Below the pieces are notes generated by a model. The model saw only the letters and a list, made by a program, of their open reading frames with translations, was not told the origin of the DNA and searched no databases. The translations under genes were made by a program, and so were the position numbers. From assembly GCA_964576925.1 (NCBI GenBank), contig CAZNWJ010000002.1, positions 248,001-312,000 on the forward strand: a DNA stretch of 64,000 nucleotides, given 5' to 3'. Shown piece by piece: positions 28,463 through 37,487 of this stretch. This stretch comes from JADJGC01 sp964576925. Its GTDB lineage: Bacteria > Zixibacteria > MSB-5A5 > CAIYYT01. Each line of letters opens with the position of its first letter. The first letter of the stretch is position 1.

Positions 28463-30670
28463 TCAATTCCCTACAACGATCTTCCCTTTGCTGAGTTCGA
28501 CGATCTCGCCGATTTGAGCGGCCTCGCTCACGCCGTTGTGCTTAAGCTTCGCCAATAACGATTCGCTCTGTTGGGGCGCCACAGCAATCAATAGCCCGCC
28601 AGAGGTCTGCGCATCGGCCAGGATCAGGCGCGTAAGAGGCGCAATGGAATCGAGCCATTCGACAAAGGGCGCGACATAGTCGAGGTTGTTTTCGCTGCCG
28701 CCCGGAATCGCGCCGGCAATGGCGTAATCTCTTACAGCTTCGATCAGGGGCACCTGCGAAGCCGAAATTCGCGCCGTTACCCCGCTGCCGACCACCATTT
28801 CCTTAAGATGCCCGAGCAGTCCGAAACCTGTGACATCGGTGCAAGCCGAGACGTCAAAACCCGTCAACGACTCGCCGGCCGCCCGGTTCAACGTGCTCAT
28901 AATCGCGGTGACGCGGCGCGCGCTCTCGGTCGTTGCCAGACCCCGCTTAATAGCCGTCGAGATGATCCCCGTTCCGATCGGTTTGGTCAGTATCAGCGCA
29001 TCGCCGACGCGCGCTCGGTTATTTGCAAGAATGCGTTCGGGATGAATCAAACCCGATACAGCAAGACCGAACTTCGGCTCCGTATCGTCAACTGTGTGTC
29101 CCCCGATGATGTCGATTCCCGCTTCTCTGGCTTTGTCTGCAGCGCCTTGCAAGATGCGACCGAGCACACTTACCGGCAATCTTTGCGAGGGAAAGCCGAC
29201 GACGCTCAAGGCAAAAATCGGGCGGCCCCCCATGGCATAGATATCCGACAGCGAGTTCGCTGCGGCAATCGCTCCAAAGTCATACGGATCGTCGACCACG
29301 GGCGTGAAAAAGTCCACGGTTTGGACGATGGCCAGTTCGTCGTTGAGCCTGTAGACGGCGGCGTCGTCTGAACTCTCTGTGCCAACGATGACGTTGGCGT
29401 CGGTGGCCCGGGGCAATTGGGCTAAGACTCGCTCGAGCTCCTGGGGCCGAAGCTTACAGGCGCAGCCCAACCCGTGCGTGTACTTGGTCAGCCGCACTTC
29501 TTCCCCGCCCGATGTCGCAGCGATATGACTGGCCCCCTGCGGCTGTAATCGGCTGATCGTCGCAACGATCGCTTCGGCCGCTTCCCGGATGTCGGCCTCA
29601 CTCGTCATATAGCCGACCGAGAAGCGAATCGTCCCCATCGCGTACTCTACCGGCACCTTCATCGCCTCCAAGACATGCGACATCATTACCTTGTCCGAGT
29701 GGCAGGCCGCGCCCGGCGAACAAGCCACGTGCTCCAGCTCGGAAATGATCGTGTTCGCTTCGATCCCGGGAAATGAGACGGAAAGCGTATTGGGAAGACG
29801 CAATTTCGGATGACCGTTGACCTTTGCCTGCGGTAGGCTGTCACAGATCAGCGATTCCAATAGATCGCGCTGTGCCTGCATGATCGGCGCGCGTTCGCTC
29901 ATCTCACGCAACACCAACTCGCAAGCGGCTCCCAGCCCGACGATTTCGAGGACGTTTTCAGTTCCGGCTCTCCGCCCTTGTTCGTGCCCGGCGCCAAGAA
30001 TCAACGGCTGCAATTCGATGCCTCTTCGCACATAAAGCGCCCCGATTCCCTTGGGAGCATAAAACTTGTGGCCGGCCATCGTAAGCATGTCGATGCCCAG
30101 CGCCGGGACCTCGACCGCGATCTTGCCGATTGCCTGGGCAGCATCAGTATGCACGGCGATACCCCTGGCATGCGCCAATTCTGTGATCTCGGCAATCGGT
30201 TGTAACGTACCGACCTCATTATTGGCCTGCATTATCGAAACCAAAATGGTGGTCGACTTGAGATTCCGGGCGACTTCGCCTACGTCGACTGCACCATGCT
30301 CGTCGACGCGTAAGTACGAGACCTCGAAGCCCTGTGACTCGAGGCGGCGGCAGATTTCAAGAACGGCCGGGTGCTCGACCTGGGAGACGATGAGGTGATT
30401 CCCGCGCGCACGGTACTGCTGCGCGTAACCGGCGATCGCAAAATTATCCGACTCGCTTCCGCCCGAGGTGAAGATGATTTCGTCGGATTCGCACTTGAGC
30501 AGGTGGGCAACTTGCGAACGGGCGCGTTCAATCGCCTTGCGCGTCTGCACGCCAAAATAGTGCGCGCTGGACGGATTGCCGTAGTATTCCCGCAGGTAGG
30601 GCTGCATGGCGTCCGCCACCTGTGGGTGGATCGGGGTCGTGGCATTGAAATCAAGGTAGATATGTCGCAT
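28463..30670 (-). CDS. selD: Fusion of NifS-like cysteine desulfurase and selenide, water dikinase (SelD)
   Basis: A 735-residue two-enzyme fusion. Residues 1-~375 are a class V aminotransferase-fold cysteine desulfurase: YLDFNATTP, PLP Lys202 in AGHKFYAPKG, active-site Cys323 in PGAACHS, with an extra Cys317. Residues ~390-735 are SelD: YTHGLGCACKL with Cys403, Cys405 and Lys406 as the catalytic Cys/Lys, then SSDDAAVY, TVDFFTPVVDDP and ADAQTSGGLL. The first part can release Se or S from (seleno)cysteine. The second makes selenophosphate from selenide and ATP, so the fusion may channel selenium. The catalytic Cys is TGC, not a selenocysteine UGA. No selA, selB or mnmH is in the window. Confidence 0.95.
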   Translation of the reverse strand: MRHIYLDFNATTPIHPQVADAMQPYLREYYGNPSSAHYFGVQTRKAIERARSQVAHLLKCESDEIIFTSGGSESDNFAIAGYAQQYRARGNHLIVSQVEHPAVLEICRRLESQGFEVSYLRVDEHGAVDVGEVARNLKSTTILVSIMQANNEVGTLQPIAEITELAHARGIAVHTDAAQAIGKIAVEVPALGIDMLTMAGHKFYAPKGIGALYVRRGIELQPLILGAGHEQGRRAGTENVLEIVGLGAACELVLREMSERAPIMQAQRDLLESLICDSLPQAKVNGHPKLRLPNTLSVSFPGIEANTIISELEHVACSPGAACHSDKVMMSHVLEAMKVPVEYAMGTIRFSVGYMTSEADIREAAEAIVATISRLQPQGASHIAATSGGEEVRLTKYTHGLGCACKLRPQELERVLAQLPRATDANVIVGTESSDDAAVYRLNDELAIVQTVDFFTPVVDDPYDFGAIAAANSLSDIYAMGGRPIFALSVVGFPSQRLPVSVLGRILQGAADKAREAGIDIIGGHTVDDTEPKFGLAVSGLIHPERILANNRARVGDALILTKPIGTGIISTAIKRGLATTESARRVTAIMSTLNRAAGESLTGFDVSACTDVTGFGLLGHLKEMVVGSGVTARISASQVPLIEAVRDYAIAGAIPGGSENNLDYVAPFVEWLDSIAPLTRLILADAQTSGGLLIAVAPQQSESLLAKLKHNGVSEAAQIGEIVELSKGKIVVGN

Positions 30671-30925
30671 GGTTTGTCTCCGCCGGAAACCGCCTGCGCC
30701 CGCATGGTGACGGGATCAACTGCGGCGTGGCTTAGCCTAATCGATTTTCCCCCGAAGATCAAGCGCCGTTGTTCCCGGTCTTGTGAACCCCCGGAGGACT
30801 TACTCAAGCCGGGATTGTACCAGATCGAACCAGTTTTCTCGATCTCGCAGCGTTTCGCTTTTTGGTTTATGCCCAATATGGAGCTACTAAGTCAATACTT
30901 AGCAGCTTTGTCCGACAATATCACT

Positions 30926-31579
30926 ATGATCCGGTTCAGGCGTTTATGTTTCACAACGTGTCTCTGGGGCTTGACCCTCTCGGTGCTCGCCGGCGCAGCT
31001 ACGGTCAGCGGCGTGATCTCCAGGCAGACCGACGCCAAAGCGAAATCGAGAATCGAACGCTACCCCGCTCGCTCAGGTAACTCAACTGCCAGGCCGGGCG
31101 AGGCTGACGTTTCTGCAGTAGTGTATCTCGTAAGCCCCAAAGCCTCCGGGTATACCCCCCCGGAAGAGTATCCCCAGATGATCCAGCGCGATCAGGACTT
31201 TCACCCGAGCGTCATGGCAATACTGGTCGGTACGACGGTCGACTTCCCGAATCTCGATCCGGTCTATCACAACGTGTTTTCGTACTCCAAGGCCAAGAAG
31301 TTCGATCTCGGACGCTACCCTAAGGGCAAGTCAAAGTCAGTTACATTCGACAACCCCGGTCTGATCAAAGTGTTTTGCGAAATCCATCCCAGCATGCGCG
31401 CCCACATCCTCGTCCTCGAGCAACCACATTTTGCGGTCACGAACCCGGATGGCAGCTACCGCATCGCCAATGTGCCGCCGGGTGTGTATACCCTGCGCGT
31501 CTGGCAGGAAAATGCGCCCGAATTTGAACAAGAGGTCACCGTCGCTGCGGACGATTCTCTCGTGGTGGATGTGAGGTAG
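30926..31579 (+). CDS. Secreted type I copper (cupredoxin-like) protein
   Basis: A secreted protein of 217 residues. The signal peptide is clear (LTLSVLAGAATVSG). A cupredoxin-like domain follows with a complete type I copper set: His115 in VYHNVFS, then Cys151, His154 and Met157 in CEIHPSM. A short carboxypeptidase-regulatory-like beta domain ends the protein (NPDGSYRIANVPPGVYTLRVW). It resembles plastocyanin-like proteins annotated as methylamine utilisation-type. It probably carries electrons or senses copper in the periplasm. The frame continues far upstream without homology, so ATG 30926 (or 30878) is taken as the start. The stop is 3 bp before the histidine kinase start. Confidence 0.82.
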   Translation: MIRFRRLCFTTCLWGLTLSVLAGAATVSGVISRQTDAKAKSRIERYPARSGNSTARPGEADVSAVVYLVSPKASGYTPPEEYPQMIQRDQDFHPSVMAILVGTTVDFPNLDPVYHNVFSYSKAKKFDLGRYPKGKSKSVTFDNPGLIKVFCEIHPSMRAHILVLEQPHFAVTNPDGSYRIANVPPGVYTLRVWQENAPEFEQEVTVAADDSLVVDVR

Positions 31580-31582
31580 ACC

Positions 31583-33367
31583 GTGCGCTTGTCGATTGGC
31601 CGAAAATTTCAGCTTTACGTGACCGGCGCCATCGTCGTCGGCGCGCTGCTGGTCTTTCTTGTTGTCCGCAATGTCATCAAGAAGGAGTATGCCTACCACT
31701 TCACCGAAGAAATCAAGACCGCCGATCTGGTACTGGAAAACTATCTTGAGAGCCGGTTCACGCTGCTCAAATCCGGGATCGATATTCTGCTGGCAGACCC
31801 GCGTTTTATGGCGGCGATTGCCGAAGGCGACCCGACCACGGCACAACACGAAGTCGCCAGTTTCCGGCAGGTCGTTCAGGCCGACATCTTTCTGATTGCG
31901 GATGCGACCGGCAAGCCGTTCGCCGGTGATCACGACCTTGATCTTTCCGGGATCGAAACTTTGCCTCTTTCCAGCAATCGGTATGAACACGAACTCAAAC
32001 GCAGTTATCTCTTCCTGGAAGGCCGCGTCTTCCAGATCTTGACCGCTCCTTTGACATTCGGCGACGGGCAGATGTCCGGCAAACTGCTGGTCGGCTATCG
32101 CATCGATCAGGATCTGCTGCAGCGACTGAAGCACCTGACCGGCAGCGACGTGCTACTGCTCGCCGAGCGCCAGATTGTGGCCTCGACCGACAATAAGATC
32201 AGCAGCAGCGAGCTCGTCGTGGCTCTGGTCGGCGAGCTCACCGATGCCAAGCCCGGATTGGTCCACAGGCTTAGTCTGGGCGATGAGGAGCACCTCCTGC
32301 TCGAACACAAACTGGGCAGCAGCGAGAAACTCTCGGTCCTGTTGGTGAGATCGCTGGACGCCCAGCTTTCGCCGGCAATCGCCAACATTTCGCTCTTCCT
32401 GATTGTTCTGACGCTGGCCGCTTCGATTGTGTCCTTGGTATTGATCTATCGCTTCACTTCCACCAAGCTAACCGCGGCTGTCGACCGGCTGGTCGACGCC
32501 GCCGGCAAGATATCTTCGGGAAACCTCGAACAGCCGATCCATCCGCTTAACAACGATGAGTTGGGCTATCTCGCGAAGTGCTTTGACGAGATGCGTCAGA
32601 CCCTCATTACCAACCGCGAGACAATCGCCCGGGTACAGGATGAACGTATCCAGGCGGAACGGTTGGCAACGATCGGGCAATTGGCGGCCGGAATCATCCA
32701 TGACTTCAAGAGCCCGATGACGGCGATTGCGCTGTCCGTGGAAGCGATCACTCACGGCCTGGGCGGCGAATCAAAGAGACCCGACTACTGCCGCAACATC
32801 AGGAATCAAGTGCAGCGGATGGTCAACATGACCCAGGACCTGCTCGATTACGCCCACGGCAACAAGTCACTGCAGTTGGAAGAACTTCCGTTTGTGCAGA
32901 CTATCCAGCAGCAAATCGAGTTTCACCGCGAGCGCTATGACCGTCAGCGCGTTGGGTTGTCCTTCACCGGTCCGGAAGAATTTGTCGCGTCCTTTGACCA
33001 GCACAAGCTGCGCCGCGTCGTTGATAACCTGCTCAACAATGCCTTCGAAGCTCTTTCACCGGGACATTCTGTAGCCGTGTCGATCGAGCGGAATTCCCTG
33101 ATGATCCTGGTTCATGTTCGCGACGACGGACCCGGTATACCTGCGGCAATCCTGCAGGACATTTTCAAGCCGTTCGTAACCCATGGCAAATCTGGAGGCA
33201 CCGGCTTGGGCCTGGCAATCAGCCACAAAATCGTGGTCGATCACGGCGGCGACCTCAAGGTGGAATCGGAACCGGGGTGCGGAGCCCACTTCACAATCTG
33301 TCTCCCGGCGAAACTGGCCAGCGAAGGTCGAGGCAAAGACTCTCAGAAAGCAGAGGTAACCGCATGA
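31583..33367 (+). CDS. Membrane sensor histidine kinase (HAMP, HisKA, HATPase)
   Basis: A kinase of 594 residues. TM1 is at ~12-30, then a ~230-residue extracytoplasmic sensor domain (cache-like in layout) and TM2 at ~270-292. A HAMP linker (SGNLEQPIHPLNNDELGYLAKCFDEM) leads to HisKA with His373 in IIHDFKSPMTAI. The HATPase domain has N-box DNLLNNAFEA, DDGPGI and GTGLGLAISHKI. No response regulator is adjacent. It begins with GTG 3 bp after the cupredoxin stop and its TGA overlaps the next gene's ATG. The copper protein upstream suggests a metal or redox signal. That is inference. Confidence 0.92.
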   Translation: MRLSIGRKFQLYVTGAIVVGALLVFLVVRNVIKKEYAYHFTEEIKTADLVLENYLESRFTLLKSGIDILLADPRFMAAIAEGDPTTAQHEVASFRQVVQADIFLIADATGKPFAGDHDLDLSGIETLPLSSNRYEHELKRSYLFLEGRVFQILTAPLTFGDGQMSGKLLVGYRIDQDLLQRLKHLTGSDVLLLAERQIVASTDNKISSSELVVALVGELTDAKPGLVHRLSLGDEEHLLLEHKLGSSEKLSVLLVRSLDAQLSPAIANISLFLIVLTLAASIVSLVLIYRFTSTKLTAAVDRLVDAAGKISSGNLEQPIHPLNNDELGYLAKCFDEMRQTLITNRETIARVQDERIQAERLATIGQLAAGIIHDFKSPMTAIALSVEAITHGLGGESKRPDYCRNIRNQVQRMVNMTQDLLDYAHGNKSLQLEELPFVQTIQQQIEFHRERYDRQRVGLSFTGPEEFVASFDQHKLRRVVDNLLNNAFEALSPGHSVAVSIERNSLMILVHVRDDGPGIPAAILQDIFKPFVTHGKSGGTGLGLAISHKIVVDHGGDLKVESEPGCGAHFTICLPAKLASEGRGKDSQKAEVTA

Positions 33368-34530
33368 AGTCTGGATTCATGTTTGCGGCTCTGATCGCAC
33401 TGTTTGCGTATTTCGAGCCTGTGAGTGCGCAATACGAAGTCGGCGGAATTCTCGACATCGTTGCTCGCAACCGGTCTGCCGACGACTATTCGAACAAGAC
33501 CTTTAAGCAGCATTCGAATTTCGATTTTATTCGTGCCCGCTTGTTCTTCGACGCCGCCGTCTCCGAGCGCACGACGATCTTTACCCAGGTGCTGATAGAC
33601 AACGACCGCTTCCATCTTTACGGTGCCTACGCGCGTCTAAGTCGCATCGCCGGCAAGAACCTCAATCTCCATGCCGGGTACATCCCGAATACCGTCGGCC
33701 TCTGGGGACCGCGAACCTACTCTGACAAAAATCCCCTGATCGGTGTCCCGCTGGTGTACATCTATCACACGGCGCTGAATCCCGGTTCAGACCAGATCAC
33801 CAAGCAGCAGTTGCTTGCTCACCGGGGGTTGGGGTTTGACCACTACGGCTGGCCCATTCTTTACGATGCCTGCTGGAATACCGGATTGGATTTCTTTGGC
33901 GCCATCGGCAAGTTCGACTGGTCGATTGCGGCGCTCAGTGGCACGCTCTCTGCCCCGTCGATCCAGCCTGAAAAGGACATCCCGCAGTTCACGAGCAAGT
34001 TGACATATTATGCCTCGCCTGCGCTCTCAATCAGCGTGAGCGGGTTTCTGGGTCCTTATCTCAATGAAATTCCGGTCGCAGAACCGGCAGACGCAGGTTA
34101 TGGCAAGTCATCCTTGTCTGCTGCAGACGTCAGTCCCGAGGACTACCTGAATTATGGGGGTGGACTGGGTGTCCACTTCGAAGTCGGCTACGTCGACCTT
34201 TACAGCGAGGGGTTCTGGACACGATGGGAGCACCCGTACTTCGGAAATCTCGACGCTTACAGCGGCTATGTCGATCTCCGCTACAAGCTTGGACCGCAAT
34301 GGTACGTGGCGGGTCGGGCCGAGGCAATCGGCTTCTCTGAGTTGGATTTTGGCGGATCTGCGGGCCGTCTAAATTGGGATTACCCGTTGAATCGCATAGA
34401 GTTTGGTGTAGGATACCGTTTGGATCATTCGACGACTCTTAAGGCTGTTTCCCAGATCGTCCGTTGTCCCGATTTTGACTTTCTCGACGACGAGATCGTC
34501 TCACTGCAGCTCAGCGTGGCAGTGCATTGA
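33364..34530 (+). CDS. Outer-membrane beta-barrel (porin-like) protein
   Basis: A signal peptide (MKSGFMFAALIALFAYFEPVSAQ) precedes ~365 residues rich in alternating hydrophobic/aromatic beta-strands (FIRARLFFDAAV, YVDLYSEGFWTRW, YSGYVDLRYKLG, IEFGVGYRLDHS). The end in ...SLQLSVAVH is barrel-like. It resembles phosphate-selective or general porin-like barrels, but the family is not certain. ATG 33364 overlaps the kinase stop by 4 bp, giving a tight three-gene unit of cupredoxin, kinase and barrel. It could be a substrate channel or a surface partner of the copper protein. Confidence 0.8.
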   Translation: MKSGFMFAALIALFAYFEPVSAQYEVGGILDIVARNRSADDYSNKTFKQHSNFDFIRARLFFDAAVSERTTIFTQVLIDNDRFHLYGAYARLSRIAGKNLNLHAGYIPNTVGLWGPRTYSDKNPLIGVPLVYIYHTALNPGSDQITKQQLLAHRGLGFDHYGWPILYDACWNTGLDFFGAIGKFDWSIAALSGTLSAPSIQPEKDIPQFTSKLTYYASPALSISVSGFLGPYLNEIPVAEPADAGYGKSSLSAADVSPEDYLNYGGGLGVHFEVGYVDLYSEGFWTRWEHPYFGNLDAYSGYVDLRYKLGPQWYVAGRAEAIGFSELDFGGSAGRLNWDYPLNRIEFGVGYRLDHSTTLKAVSQIVRCPDFDFLDDEIVSLQLSVAVH

Positions 34531-34541
34531 GCAGCCGCTCC

Positions 34542-34570
34542 TTGCCTTTTTCGGCTCACTCCATTATATA
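34542..34570 (+). promoter_or_regulatory. Candidate promoter for pdxST
   Basis: TTGCCT (34542-34547) and TATATA (34565-34570) are exactly 17 bp apart, about 85 bp before the pdxS start. They lie directly after the barrel gene and fit a sigma70-type promoter. Confidence 0.55.
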
Positions 34571-34654
34571 CGTTGCTTCGGTTTGGTGCGAAACGGCATC
34601 CTCTTTTGTTGCCGTCCTTCGTATCAATGTGGGAGAAGAGACACGAGGTAAAAC

Positions 34655-35530
34655 ATGAGCGATAAAGATTGGATCTTGAAAGTAGGACTGGCCGAAATGC
34701 TCAAGGGCGGCGTGATCATGGATGTCACCAACGCCGAGCAGGCCAAGATTGCCGAGGATGCCGGAGCAGTGGCTGTGATGGCCCTCGAACGCGTGCCGGC
34801 CGATATTCGTAAAGCCGGTGGTGTTGCGCGCATGGCGCCGATCGAGAAGATTGAAGAGATCAAGGCAACGGTTCAGATTCCGGTCATGGCCAAGTGCCGC
34901 ATCGGCCATTTTGCCGAGGCAGAACTACTTCAGGAACTCAAGGTCGATTACATCGACGAATCCGAAGTGCTGACTCCGGCCGACGAACAATTCCATGTTG
35001 AAAAACACCAGTTCAAGATTCCCTTTGTCTGCGGTTGCCGCAACCTCGGCGAGGCGATGCGTCGGATCCACGAAGGCGCGGCGATGATTCGCACGAAGGG
35101 TGAGGCCGGCTCCGGGAATATCGTCGAAGCCGTTCGTCATCTCCGGCAGATCTATGGCGAAATTCACGCCCTCAAGAAGGCGCCGCTTGATAAACTCAAG
35201 AAAGCTGCCAAAGAATACCGCGTCCCGGTGGAACTGGTCAAGAAGACCGCCCAGCTGCAGGATCTCCCCGTGCCGAATTTTGCCGCCGGCGGAATTGCCA
35301 CTCCGGCTGACGCCGTGCTCTGTATGAAGCTTGGTGCTCAGGCCGTTTTCGTCGGCTCCGGGATCTTCAAGTCCTCCGATCCGTCGCGTTTGGCGCGGGC
35401 GATCGTCACCGCCACAACGCACTATGACGATCCGGCCCTGGTGCTCGAAGCTTCGCGTTCTCTCGGCGACCCGATGCCCGGGCTGGAAATCAGCAAGCTT
35501 CCCAAGGAAGAACTGCTCCAGTATCGTTAG
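34655..35530 (+). CDS. pdxS: Pyridoxal 5'-phosphate synthase subunit PdxS
   Basis: The synthase subunit makes PLP from ribose-5-phosphate, glyceraldehyde-3-phosphate and ammonia supplied by PdxT. The 291-residue TIM barrel is highly conserved: GGVIMDVTNAEQAKIAEDAG, VPADIRKAGGVARM, the first catalytic Lys in VMAKCRIGHFAEA, the second in IRTKGEAGSGNIVEAVRH, and NFAAGGIATPADA. PdxT follows 5 bp downstream, so the two subunits are made together. This deoxyxylulose-independent pathway is common in non-proteobacterial lineages. Confidence 0.98.
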   Translation: MSDKDWILKVGLAEMLKGGVIMDVTNAEQAKIAEDAGAVAVMALERVPADIRKAGGVARMAPIEKIEEIKATVQIPVMAKCRIGHFAEAELLQELKVDYIDESEVLTPADEQFHVEKHQFKIPFVCGCRNLGEAMRRIHEGAAMIRTKGEAGSGNIVEAVRHLRQIYGEIHALKKAPLDKLKKAAKEYRVPVELVKKTAQLQDLPVPNFAAGGIATPADAVLCMKLGAQAVFVGSGIFKSSDPSRLARAIVTATTHYDDPALVLEASRSLGDPMPGLEISKLPKEELLQYR

Positions 35531-35535
35531 CGGAT

Positions 35536-36105
35536 ATGCGAAGCGTCGGAATACTCGCCTTCCAGGGGGACTTCGCGCGTCATCAACAGGCCTTTGCTTC
35601 GTTGAAATGCCGCGTTGTCCTCGTCAAAACACCGGCCCAATTGTCGACCTGCGACTATCTTGTCATTCCGGGCGGCGAATCTTCGGTCATCGATCGCTTT
35701 ATCAAGTCCACTGAATTGGCCGAGCCGATTCGCGAATTTGCCCGATCCAAGCCGGTCTGGGGTACCTGCGCGGGAATGATTCTCCTGGCGTCACGCCTAA
35801 CCAACGACCAGCAGATCAACCCGCTCGGCTTGCTTGACATGACTGTCGAACGCAACGGCTACGGCCGGCAATTTGAGTCATTTGTGGACACCGGTGAATT
35901 GAGCTTTAATGGCAAGACAGAGCCCCTGGAGATGGTCTTCATCCGTGCCCCGAAGATCACACAGACCGGCGCTGCTGTTGAGACTATCGGTACCTGTCGG
36001 GGCGAAGTTGTGGTGGTTCGCAACAAGCACATACTGGCAAGTTCATTTCATCCCGAACTGACGAAATCGACACGATTTCAGGAGTTATTCCTGACGCTCT
36101 CGTAG
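35536..36105 (+). CDS. pdxT: Pyridoxal 5'-phosphate synthase glutaminase subunit PdxT
   Basis: A class I-type glutamine amidotransferase that passes ammonia to PdxS. Of 189 residues, it carries GILAFQGDF at the start, GGESSVI (oxyanion region), the nucleophile Cys78 in GTCAGM and the His-Glu pair in SSFHPELT. Length and motifs are normal. It directly follows pdxS, and the ATG start is unambiguous. Confidence 0.97.
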   Translation: MRSVGILAFQGDFARHQQAFASLKCRVVLVKTPAQLSTCDYLVIPGGESSVIDRFIKSTELAEPIREFARSKPVWGTCAGMILLASRLTNDQQINPLGLLDMTVERNGYGRQFESFVDTGELSFNGKTEPLEMVFIRAPKITQTGAAVETIGTCRGEVVVVRNKHILASSFHPELTKSTRFQELFLTLS

Positions 36106-36212
36106 AAGCCAGGAGAAATCGGCCGTTGCCAACGATGTCGGGCAGCAAATATTTGTTGGATACTCCCCGGCTTCTTCATTGTTTAATGGGAGAACTCAAA
36201 CTGGAGGAACAG

Positions 36213-36584
36213 ATGACGAGAGTTCTGCTGATCGCGATATTAATGCTACTTAGTTCGGCCCCCCTGTTAGCCGGCAAGATCTTTGGCGACATCAAAATGG
36301 GCGACAAGCCTGTCGCGGAAGGAATCAAGTTGACCATTTCCGCCCCGGTGAAAGCCGCTGAAACCGGCAAACCGGCGCCAACTCCGGCAGTAGCTGATTC
36401 CGCATTCACCGACAAATTCGGCGCGTACCGTCTGAACGTCAAGGAAGAAGGCAAGTGCATCTTGACCGTGCAGATAGAGAAGCAAACGCCTGCGTTGGAA
36501 GTTTTCTCCTACGCGAACGCCACGCGTTACGATCTTGTCCTGGAGAAGGACAAAGACGGAAAATACTCACTGAAGCGAAAGTAA
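36213..36584 (+). CDS. Small secreted protein with carboxypeptidase-regulatory-like fold
   Basis: A secreted protein of 123 residues starting at ATG 36213, with an ideal GGAGGA ribosome site 5 nt before it. The signal peptide is RVLLIAILMLLSSAPLLAG. The mature part is a likely small beta-sandwich (GKIFGDIKMGDKPVAEGIKLTI... DKFGAYRLNVKEEGKCILTVQ), similar to carboxypeptidase-regulatory/transthyretin-like domains. It lies just before a hypothetical membrane-anchored protein, which starts 3 bp after its stop. The function is unknown. Confidence 0.7.
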   Translation: MTRVLLIAILMLLSSAPLLAGKIFGDIKMGDKPVAEGIKLTISAPVKAAETGKPAPTPAVADSAFTDKFGAYRLNVKEEGKCILTVQIEKQTPALEVFSYANATRYDLVLEKDKDGKYSLKRK

Positions 36585-36587
36585 CCT

Positions 36588-37475
36588 GTGGAACAGAAGC
36601 GCGATTTTTGGGACAAACTAACCATCGTGCTGCAGCCGCTCGGTGGCTTGCTGACAGCCATTGCGATAACGCTTCTTGGATTTTTCACCTCGCAGTATCT
36701 CGAGCGCCAGCAATCGATTGACGCCAACACCCGGCTCTACTCGGAGTTGATGAGCAACCGCGAGCAGTCGGAAAGCGCGCTGCGCAAAGATATGTTTGTT
36801 TCGATCATCGGGACCTTTCTGCGCCCGCAGGAATCGACAATCGGCGCGGCGGTGCTGAATCTCGAATTGCTCGCCTACAATTTCCATGAGTCGCTCAATC
36901 TCAAGCCGCTCTTCATGGACCTCCGGCAAAGCATTACCGAACGGCTCAAGAACGAATCTCGACCCGACTCGCTGGCGCGTTATCGCGCCTTTGAAAAGCG
37001 ACTGGAGCGCGTCGCCCGCGAGATCACCAAGAAGCAGATGATCGTCCTCGAAGGCGTTGGCGTGAAAAAGGACTGGGGCTTCGAATTGACACCGGAGTTC
37101 GAGGGCGCCACCCTTGAAATGGCCGAACTCACCCTCGATAGCGTGACCACCGCGCTGGCGATCGACGTTCTTGACGTCGATCTGGAGAGCAAGGAGATCC
37201 GCGTTGACATCACGGTGCGCTCGAGTAACGGCGGCACCGATCCAATCTCCAAGAACGTTTCGTTCAGCGTCGGTTTTTTTGACTTCCCGATGATCGACAA
37301 TACGCGTCTGCCCAACGGCCAGCGTTTCGCGATCATCATGAACAATTTCTCGGAAATGTCAGCCGAGATTACCGCCGTGCTATTTCCCGGGGCTTATGCG
37401 AGTCTCAAAGAGAAACCGTACTACGGCGAAGTGATCGAAAACATCCGTAAGTCGTCACTGGAATTCGACAAGTAG
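36588..37475 (+). CDS. Hypothetical membrane-anchored protein
   Basis: A protein of 295 residues not recognised as a known family. An N-terminal hydrophobic helix lies at ~14-34 (IVLQPLGGLLTAIAITLLGFF). A helical region rich in charged residues follows (~40-140), then a beta-rich C-terminal half (DVDLESKEIRVDITVRSS...KNVSFSVGFFDFPM). The layout suggests a single-pass envelope protein. GTG 36588 is 3 bp after the upstream stop, so the two genes probably form one unit after pdxST. The next gene (hisS) is convergent. Confidence 0.6.
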   Translation: MEQKRDFWDKLTIVLQPLGGLLTAIAITLLGFFTSQYLERQQSIDANTRLYSELMSNREQSESALRKDMFVSIIGTFLRPQESTIGAAVLNLELLAYNFHESLNLKPLFMDLRQSITERLKNESRPDSLARYRAFEKRLERVAREITKKQMIVLEGVGVKKDWGFELTPEFEGATLEMAELTLDSVTTALAIDVLDVDLESKEIRVDITVRSSNGGTDPISKNVSFSVGFFDFPMIDNTRLPNGQRFAIIMNNFSEMSAEITAVLFPGAYASLKEKPYYGEVIENIRKSSLEFDK

Positions 37476-37487
37476 GCGCAGCGGTAT

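Noticed and set aside
29456..29470. Possible selenocysteine in the SelD active site
   Set aside because: The codon is TGC (Cys), with no in-frame TGA, so SelD is the Cys form.
30371..30925. Upstream extension of the cupredoxin frame
   Set aside because: It overlaps the cysteine desulfurase gene on the other strand and has no homology. The signal peptide near 30926 marks the real start.
33277..33363. Upstream extension of the outer-membrane barrel frame
   Set aside because: It is within the kinase gene. ATG 33364 with a signal peptide and ATGA overlap explains the start.
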